From NCBI GenBank assembly GCA_905207425.1, contig CAJLLB010000019.1:1-23285 (forward strand): a stretch of 23,285 bases of DNA, given 5' to 3'. The position numbers and the translations under genes are program-made. Shown one piece after another: positions 17,807 to 23,285 of the stretch. The notes beneath the pieces are model-generated. The model was given only the letters and a program-made list of their open reading frames with translations. It was not told the origin of the DNA and made no database searches. The first letter of the stretch is position 1. The number at the start of each line of letters is the position of its first letter. This DNA is from an uncultured Collinsella sp. GTDB taxonomy: Bacteria; Actinomycetota; Coriobacteriia; Coriobacteriales; Coriobacteriaceae.

Positions 17807-18952
17807 ATGCCCTGCAATCAATTCCCGTTGACCCAGCGCCGTAAAGCATGGGGCCGCATCACCATCCTATTCGCGCTCATCGCGCTGGCGATCACCGTGC
17901 TTCCCACGGCGTCGTTCGCCGGCACGGACACCGCAGGCAACGTACTTGCGACCGACAATGACGCCAATCCGTCCGGCGTTGAGGGTGACCTGTACTGGGC
18001 CGGTCAGGCCCTCAACTTGGATGATGTGTCCATCGACCGCGATATCATCGCCGCGGGCGATACCCTCTCTATCCGCGACTGCACGGTGGGTGGCGCCGTC
18101 CGCTTGGCGGCACGCACTATCGATATCGCCAAGACCACGGTTGACGGCAGCGTTACGGTTGCCGGCCAGCACATCATCCTCAACACCGATAGCACTGCCA
18201 GTTGCTTCTACGCAGTGGGCGAGACGGTCGCCCTGCGCGGCTCCGTCAAGTCGGCAGCGCTCGCTGGCGACACGGTGACTATCGACGGCACGGTCAATGG
18301 CGATGTCGAGGTTTGGGCCGACAAGCTCATCCTGGGCAAGAACGCCCACATCACCGGCACCGTGAACGCGCACGTCTCCGAGGACCCCGAGCGTGCCGCA
18401 GGCGCCGAGGTAGGCGCGCTCAAGATCGAGCGCACCGAGAACGAGGATACTTCCACCGTTAACGATGTCATCGGCGGTATCGTCGCCGCGGCACTCTCGA
18501 CCTGCTTTGTCGCCCTGCTGCTCGAGCTCGTCTTTCCGCGCGCGACCGCCAGCGCCGCCGGCATGCTCCACCAGCGCCCCATGCCCCTGTGGGTGAGCGG
18601 TCTTCTGAGCACGATTGCTATCGTCCCCGCCGTCCTACTGCTGATTATCTCTATCGCTGGTCTGTCGCTTGCCGGAGCCCTCTTGTGCGGCGTTATCGGC
18701 ATCGCGTTGGTGTCGAGTGCCTTTGCGGGGTGTGCGATCGCCCGCATGGTCGGACACAGCCAAAACCGCTACGCCATGGCAGCCGTGGGCGGCGTAATCG
18801 CAGGCGCCCTCACGGGGCTTCCCCTCGTAGGTGACTTCATCAGCGGCGTAGCCTTTGTCTTTATGCTCGGCTACGTTATCCAGATCATCTGGCGCAACGC
18901 CCACCTCAAGCCGCAGCAGCCGGCTAACATGCCAGGACTCCCCACCGCTTAG
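17807..18952 (+). CDS. Bactofilin-like beta-repeat protein with signal peptide and C-terminal membrane helices
   Basis: The start at 17807 (MPCNQFPLTQRRK) has GAAGGA six bases upstream. Residues ~18-38 form a signal peptide with a likely signal peptidase site after ASFA (38). Residues ~60-195 are a run of short hydrophobic repeats of beta-helix type (DTLSIRDCTVGGAVRLAARTIDI, TVDGSVTVAGQHIIL, TVTIDGTVNGDVEVWADKLIL), as in polymer-forming cytoskeletal (bactofilin-like) proteins. Residues ~222-361 hold four or five membrane helices, ending in a short cytoplasmic tail. Secretion of a bactofilin-type repeat and its fusion to a membrane domain differ from classical cytoplasmic bactofilins. The layout suggests an envelope-anchored scaffold; the exact function is unknown. 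Confidence 0.88.
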   Translation: MPCNQFPLTQRRKAWGRITILFALIALAITVLPTASFAGTDTAGNVLATDNDANPSGVEGDLYWAGQALNLDDVSIDRDIIAAGDTLSIRDCTVGGAVRLAARTIDIAKTTVDGSVTVAGQHIILNTDSTASCFYAVGETVALRGSVKSAALAGDTVTIDGTVNGDVEVWADKLILGKNAHITGTVNAHVSEDPERAAGAEVGALKIERTENEDTSTVNDVIGGIVAAALSTCFVALLLELVFPRATASAAGMLHQRPMPLWVSGLLSTIAIVPAVLLLIISIAGLSLAGALLCGVIGIALVSSAFAGCAIARMVGHSQNRYAMAAVGGVIAGALTGLPLVGDFISGVAFVFMLGYVIQIIWRNAHLKPQQPANMPGLPTA

Positions 18953-18958
18953 CCACCA

Positions 18959-18993
18959 ACCACCACAAAGGGACCAGGCACCTTTGTGGTGGT
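18959..18993. repeat. Perfect 13-bp palindrome after the bactofilin-like gene
   Basis: ACCACCACAAAGG (18959-18971) and CCTTTGTGGTGGT (18981-18993) pair perfectly around GACCAGGCA. It starts six bases after the stop codon but is not followed by a T-run, so it is a poor intrinsic terminator. From memory, similar AAAGGTGCCTGGTCCC-type palindromes recur between genes in Coriobacteriia; I could not verify this. Confidence 0.65.
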
Positions 18994-19016
18994 GCAGACC
19001 AGCTCAGTCCCTATGC

Positions 19017-19053
19017 ACAAAAAGGGCGCCGACCATTACGGTCGACGCCCTTT
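19017..19053 (-). terminator. Rho-independent terminator after typA
   Basis: Minus-strand AAAGGGCG-TC-GACC and GGTC-GG-CGCCCTTT form a 12-14-bp stem (19021-19053), followed by TTTTTGTG. It lies about 28 bases past the typA stop. A shorter run of T on the other strand may let it work for the converging bactofilin-like gene too. Confidence 0.85.
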
Positions 19054-19080
19054 CTTGTTAGACGCTATAAAGTCCAGCGC

Positions 19081-20919
<1,839 letters not shown>

Positions 20920-21036
20920 GTAGTTCCCCTATCTTCTATCCATATACAAACGGCACGCGTATGCGGCCCGCCCAGCGACACAACGCTCAGCGGGAATATT
21001 GAGCCTTTTACCGAAAACTCGTTTATTTTAGCGATT

Positions 21037-21486
21037 TTAGATGAGAGGGGTTTCCTCACCTGCAGGTTCAGGGTCGCTCCACATAAAACCATCGCCGGCA
21101 CCCATGCCCTCATACAGCACGTATGCCGAAAAACCGCTCTCGAGCGTGGTTTCGAAGAAGCTCACGAGCAGGGCGTCGTGATAGCCGCCGTCAATTTCGA
21201 CACAACCGGTGTAGCCGATGGCATAGCGGGCGATGCGGCCCAGCCCCTCGTCCTTAAGACCCATCTTGTGCTCGGAGATAAAGTTGGTGGCAGCCTCGAG
21301 GCATGCCTCCTCGCCATCTTCGTCGAGCGCCGCCAGATATCGGTTGGAAGCAGCGTCCTCGATCGCCACAACTACGCCCGGATTCTCGCCGGCGGCAAGG
21401 TCGTCCAAGAACGCGCCGATCAGATCGCACACCATGGCGTCGAGCTCGGCGGAGACGTTACCGGCGTCCTGCATATCCTGTGCCAT
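21037..21486 (-). CDS. Acidic protein of unknown function, 149 aa
   Basis: I do not recognise this family. The protein is acidic and soluble, with no signal peptide or membrane helix. The N-terminal half looks helical (SAELDAMVCDLIGAFLDDLAAGE, EEACLEAATNFISEHKMGL). The C-terminal half is more strand-like (YAIGYTGCVEIDGGYHDALLVSFFETTLESGFSAYVLYEG), ending WSDPEPAGEETPLI. AAGG lies seven bases before the ATG at 21486. It is 30 bases downstream of the small two-helix membrane protein, with which it is probably co-transcribed. Confidence 0.82.
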   Translation of the reverse strand: MAQDMQDAGNVSAELDAMVCDLIGAFLDDLAAGENPGVVVAIEDAASNRYLAALDEDGEEACLEAATNFISEHKMGLKDEGLGRIARYAIGYTGCVEIDGGYHDALLVSFFETTLESGFSAYVLYEGMGAGDGFMWSDPEPAGEETPLI

Positions 21487-21516
21487 CTTTAGACCTTCCC
21501 ATCGAGTCTGGCGTCG

Positions 21517-21873
21517 TTACAGTTCCTGTGCCTCGGCAGCGATCTTGGCGGCAGCGTCGCGGGCGCGCATCATATCCATCGCGCGCTTGTCGAGTACCTT
21601 GATCTGGTTGGTCAGCATGACCGCATCGACCACACCCCAGATTACCAAGCCTGTTGAAATCGAAAACCCAAGCGCACCAACTGTACCACGAAGGCGCGAG
21701 CAGATTGCCGCGACAAGGGCGGAGACGACAACCATCTTGATAAACGAGCCGCGGCGCTCGCGAAGCGTGCGGGCCTGCGTCACATAGGCAATGCGAGCCG
21801 CCTCAGAAGCCTCCGAGCGCATCTGGGCCTCGCGCGCAATGGCCGCCGCCTCAGCCGATACGCGGGTACCCAT
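21517..21873 (-). CDS. Small membrane protein of unknown function, 118 aa
   Basis: No family is recognised. The layout is a charged, Ala-rich N-terminal helix (about residues 1-45), two hydrophobic helices (about 46-63, FIKMVVVSALVAAICSRL, and 68-90, GALGFSISTGLVIWGVVDAVM), and a charged C-terminal helix rich in Ala, Lys and Arg. Both ends probably face the cytoplasm. The start at 21873 is preferred because GAGAGG lies six bases upstream; an ATG at 21903 directly abuts the preceding stop codon and has no ribosome binding site. It sits 30 bases after the DUF151 gene. Confidence 0.78.
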   Translation of the reverse strand: MGTRVSAEAAAIAREAQMRSEASEAARIAYVTQARTLRERRGSFIKMVVVSALVAAICSRLRGTVGALGFSISTGLVIWGVVDAVMLTNQIKVLDKRAMDMMRARDAAAKIAAEAQEL

Positions 21874-21903
21874 CAGCGACCTCTCCGCTCGCGTGCCAGA
21901 CAT

Positions 21904-22404
21904 TTAGAAATCATCGGGGGAGAGCGTATGGACGAACTCGTCGAACTTCTCGAACTCCTGCTCGTCGTCGACATCCTCGGCGTGGGTGGAAACAGTGCCC
22001 AGGCGATTCATGATGTCGTCCTCCACAAACATGGGGGCATTGCTGCGCACGGCAAGGGCAATGGCATCACTGGGGCGGGCGTCGATCTTGCGCTCCTCGC
22101 CATCGGCCAGTACGACGATCGTCGCGTAGAACACCGGCGGCTCGGCGCGAACGATCTCGATGCGCTCGAGCTTGGCGCCCAGGGCGTCAACGGTATCGAG
22201 CAGCAGGTCATGGGTAATCGGGCGCTCGGCGCGGCCGCTATCGATGCCGCGGCTGATGGCAGCAGCTTCAAACGAACCAGTCTGAATGGAAAGGGAACGC
22301 AGCGGCGCGGGCGAGTCCGATTTGCTGCTGCGCTCACGAAGTACGATAAGCGATGGCACGGGACCGGCGGCCATGACGATGGTCTCTATGTCGACGCGAA
22401 CCAT
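21904..22404 (-). CDS. DUF151 / bifunctional nuclease family protein
   Basis: The 166-aa protein matches the DUF151 (bifunctional nuclease, BFN) family: it starts MVRVDIETIVM, continues with RPITHDLLLDTVDALGAKLERIEIVRAEPPVFYATIVV, and has the hallmark DARPSDAIALAVRSNAPMFVEDDI. Members are reported to have DNase and RNase activity in plants, but the bacterial role is poorly defined. The acidic tail after residue ~140 (EDVDDEQEFEKFDEF) is variable in the family. The start at 22404 has GGAGGTG upstream; an open frame extends 10 codons further but lacks similarity. It leads a three-gene group with the two unknown proteins. Confidence 0.9.
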   Translation of the reverse strand: MVRVDIETIVMAAGPVPSLIVLRERSSKSDSPAPLRSLSIQTGSFEAAAISRGIDSGRAERPITHDLLLDTVDALGAKLERIEIVRAEPPVFYATIVVLADGEERKIDARPSDAIALAVRSNAPMFVEDDIMNRLGTVSTHAEDVDDEQEFEKFDEFVHTLSPDDF

Positions 22405-22460
22405 GGAACACCTCCGGTACGTAGCGGTTAACACGCGGCAGCGCGCCGCATTGAATAGCT

Positions 22461-22490
22461 ATACTACCCAATCTTTCGCACAGCACACAA
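22461..22490 (-). promoter_or_regulatory. Candidate promoter of the DUF151 gene
   Basis: TTGTGT (22485-22490) and TAGTAT (22461-22466) on the minus strand are 18 bp apart, and about 57 bases upstream of the start codon. Both boxes are partial matches. Confidence 0.35.
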
Positions 22491-22494
22491 AATC

Positions 22495-22532
22495 AAAGTA
22501 GTTAATTTGGGACGGGTTTTTTTGACTACTTT
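22495..22532. repeat. Inverted repeat next to the tRNA-Ile terminator
   Basis: AAAGTAGTTAA (22495-22505) and TTGACTACTTT (22522-22532) pair over 11 positions with one mismatch around GGGACGGG. It lies between the tRNA-Ile terminator and the DUF151 promoter. The motif CCCGTCCCA in its loop (minus strand) also occurs at 4998-5006 next to another terminator. It may be a dispersed intergenic element. Confidence 0.5.
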
Positions 22533-22543
22533 CAGTAGGTAAG

Positions 22544-22573
22544 AAAAAAGCCCCGAGGCAACGCCCCAGGGCT
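22544..22573 (-). terminator. Terminator after tRNA-Ile
   Basis: Minus-strand AGCCCTGGGGC and GCCTCGGGGCT form an 11-bp stem with two G-U pairs and a 3-nt loop, followed by TTTTTT. It lies 15 bases beyond the tRNA 3' end. Confidence 0.87.
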
Positions 22574-22587
22574 CTTCACAGTTTTAA

Positions 22588-22664
22588 TGGTGGACCTGAC
22601 AAGATTCGAACTTGTGACCTCCCGGTTATCAGCCGGACGCTCTGACCAACTGAGCTACAGGCCC
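22588..22664 (-). tRNA. tRNA-Ile(GAT)
   Basis: Read on the minus strand, the acceptor stem GGGCCTG/CAGGTCC is followed by A and an encoded CCA. The anticodon loop CTGATAA between CCGG and CCGG gives anticodon GAT. The D-arm AGCTCAGTTGGTCAGAGC and T-arm ACAAG-TTCGAAT-CTTGT are canonical. It has its own promoter and terminator. Confidence 0.97.
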
Positions 22665-22677
22665 AACGCGAGAAGAT

Positions 22678-22706
22678 ACTTTACACGGCATGCGCCAATC
22701 CGTCAA
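22678..22706 (-). promoter_or_regulatory. Promoter of tRNA-Ile
   Basis: TTGACG (22701-22706) and TAAAGT (22678-22683) are exactly 17 bp apart, 14 bases before the tRNA 5' end. This is the clearest sigma-70-type promoter in the window. Confidence 0.85.
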
Positions 22707-22778
22707 CGACTTTTTTCGATTTCTTTCCGATTGCATGAAGGACGTTCCCTGAGCTGCGCAATTGGGTAGGATATGCGT

Positions 22779-23285
22779 TCAGAAGAACAGGAGGAGAAAC
22801 GTGCCACTCAAGAGAATGGACATTTCGAGCGTGGTCGTGGGCGAGGAGCAGACCGCCTCGAACATGTGCGACGTGAGCAGCGTCGGGAAGGTCATGGCCG
22901 TCGAATTGGTGTTCATGCGGTTCATGTTGAAATGGATCGTATGCAGCGGGTCGTAGGTGTCGACCTGTTCGACGGGGAGTCGGTTGCCGGTCTCGACTTC
23001 GCGCACCTCCACCTTCCATTTCTCGTTCCAGTTGAAGACGTTGATCAGCACGGTGTTGTCCGAGCGCGGACGGTCGTAGCCGTTGGCGTACTGCGCGAAG
23101 AATTCGGCGCTGACCGTCCCGAAATTGTTCTTGATGTCGGGGCAATATTTGTCGCGCGTGATGAGGCAGCGGTTGAGGTCGTAGGCGCGGAACTGATAGT
23201 CGGCTGCCTTGCCGATGCCCTGATAATGCCATTGCACGTCGTCCGCTCCGGCGGTTCCGATCTCGAAGAGTCCGTAGCCGGCCGG
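22779..23285 (-). CDS. Calcineurin-like phosphoesterase, C-terminal domain, Bacteroidales type (partial, both ends missing)
   Basis: The reverse frame stays open from the right edge (…AGYGLFEIGTAGADD) to a stop at 22779. The protein resembles the C-terminal domain of Bacteroidota calcineurin-like phosphoesterases: DYQFRAYDLNRCLITRDKYCP, VLINVFNWNEKWKVEV, VDTYDPLHTIHFNMNRMN, TSHMFEAVCSSPTTTLEM. In that family the last motif is followed by roughly VTDRFG and 20 more residues. Here it breaks after SIL into LSGTFLLLFF, encoded by what looks like the start of a Coriobacterial gene. So the 3' end is lost at about 22800-22825, and the 5' part, including the metallophosphatase core, lies outside the window. 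This is probably foreign sequence joined in assembly; horizontal transfer is less likely. Confidence 0.75.
   Translation of the reverse strand, partial: PAGYGLFEIGTAGADDVQWHYQGIGKAADYQFRAYDLNRCLITRDKYCPDIKNNFGTVSAEFFAQYANGYDRPRSDNTVLINVFNWNEKWKVEVREVETGNRLPVEQVDTYDPLHTIHFNMNRMNTNSTAMTFPTLLTSHMFEAVCSSPTTTLEMSILLSGTFLLLFF
22789..22818 (+). other. Start of a truncated plus-strand gene at the chimeric junction
   Basis: AGGAGG (22789-22794) lies six bases before GTG at 22801 (VPLKRMDIS...), an excellent translation start pointing right. Within about 15-25 bases it runs into sequence that codes on the other strand for a Bacteroidales-type protein, so its own coding sequence appears cut off. The product cannot be identified from the few codons left. 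Confidence 0.4.

Noticed and set aside
22762..22956. A 64-codon plus-strand frame across the right-end junction
   Set aside because: Only its first few codons after the GTG at 22801 can belong to the local gene; the rest is antisense to the phosphoesterase fragment.

Overview
The window looks like a chromosomal segment of a high-GC, gut-type member of the Coriobacteriia, most probably Collinsella or a close relative. This is inferred from the protein sequences, the GC-rich third positions and the gene order; no database search was possible. The right-hand ~470 bases do not fit that source. They encode part of a Bacteroidales-type phosphoesterase and probably mark a chimeric contig end.

Layout. 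Bases 1-12.9 kb are almost entirely minus strand. Read in transcription order (right to left) they carry rpsF-ssb-rpsR-rplI (ribosomal proteins S6, S18 and L9 plus single-strand binding protein), dnaB (replicative helicase), purA and purD (purine synthesis), a NUDIX ADP-sugar pyrophosphatase, an ABC exporter half-transporter, a single-pass membrane protein of unknown function, and carA-carB (carbamoyl-phosphate synthase). A strong promoter and a leader hairpin precede rpsF. A PyrR-binding-loop-like hairpin lies directly over the carA ribosome binding site. carB is split by a frameshift in a run of five G/C bases.

From 14.8 to 15.3 kb there is a ~500-base gene-free stretch, followed by two plus-strand tRNA-Ser genes (GGA and CGA). 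From 15.6 to 16.9 kb a DUF559/PD-(D/E)xK nuclease-like gene is bracketed by two near-identical ~72-bp repeats, each a long palindrome. This is the most unusual unit in the window. Two plus-strand membrane-protein genes follow: a TRIC-like channel and a bactofilin-like beta-repeat protein with C-terminal membrane helices.

From 19.0 to 22.7 kb the minus strand carries typA (BipA GTPase), two small proteins of unknown function, a DUF151 bifunctional-nuclease-family protein and tRNA-Ile(GAT) with a textbook promoter. At about 22.80-22.82 kb the sequence changes abruptly. A ribosome binding site and start codon of a new plus-strand gene run straight into antisense sequence of the truncated phosphoesterase, which stays open to the end of the window.

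How the genes work together: most are housekeeping functions in translation, replication and nucleotide synthesis. The accessory material is the repeat-flanked nuclease-like gene and the foreign right end.
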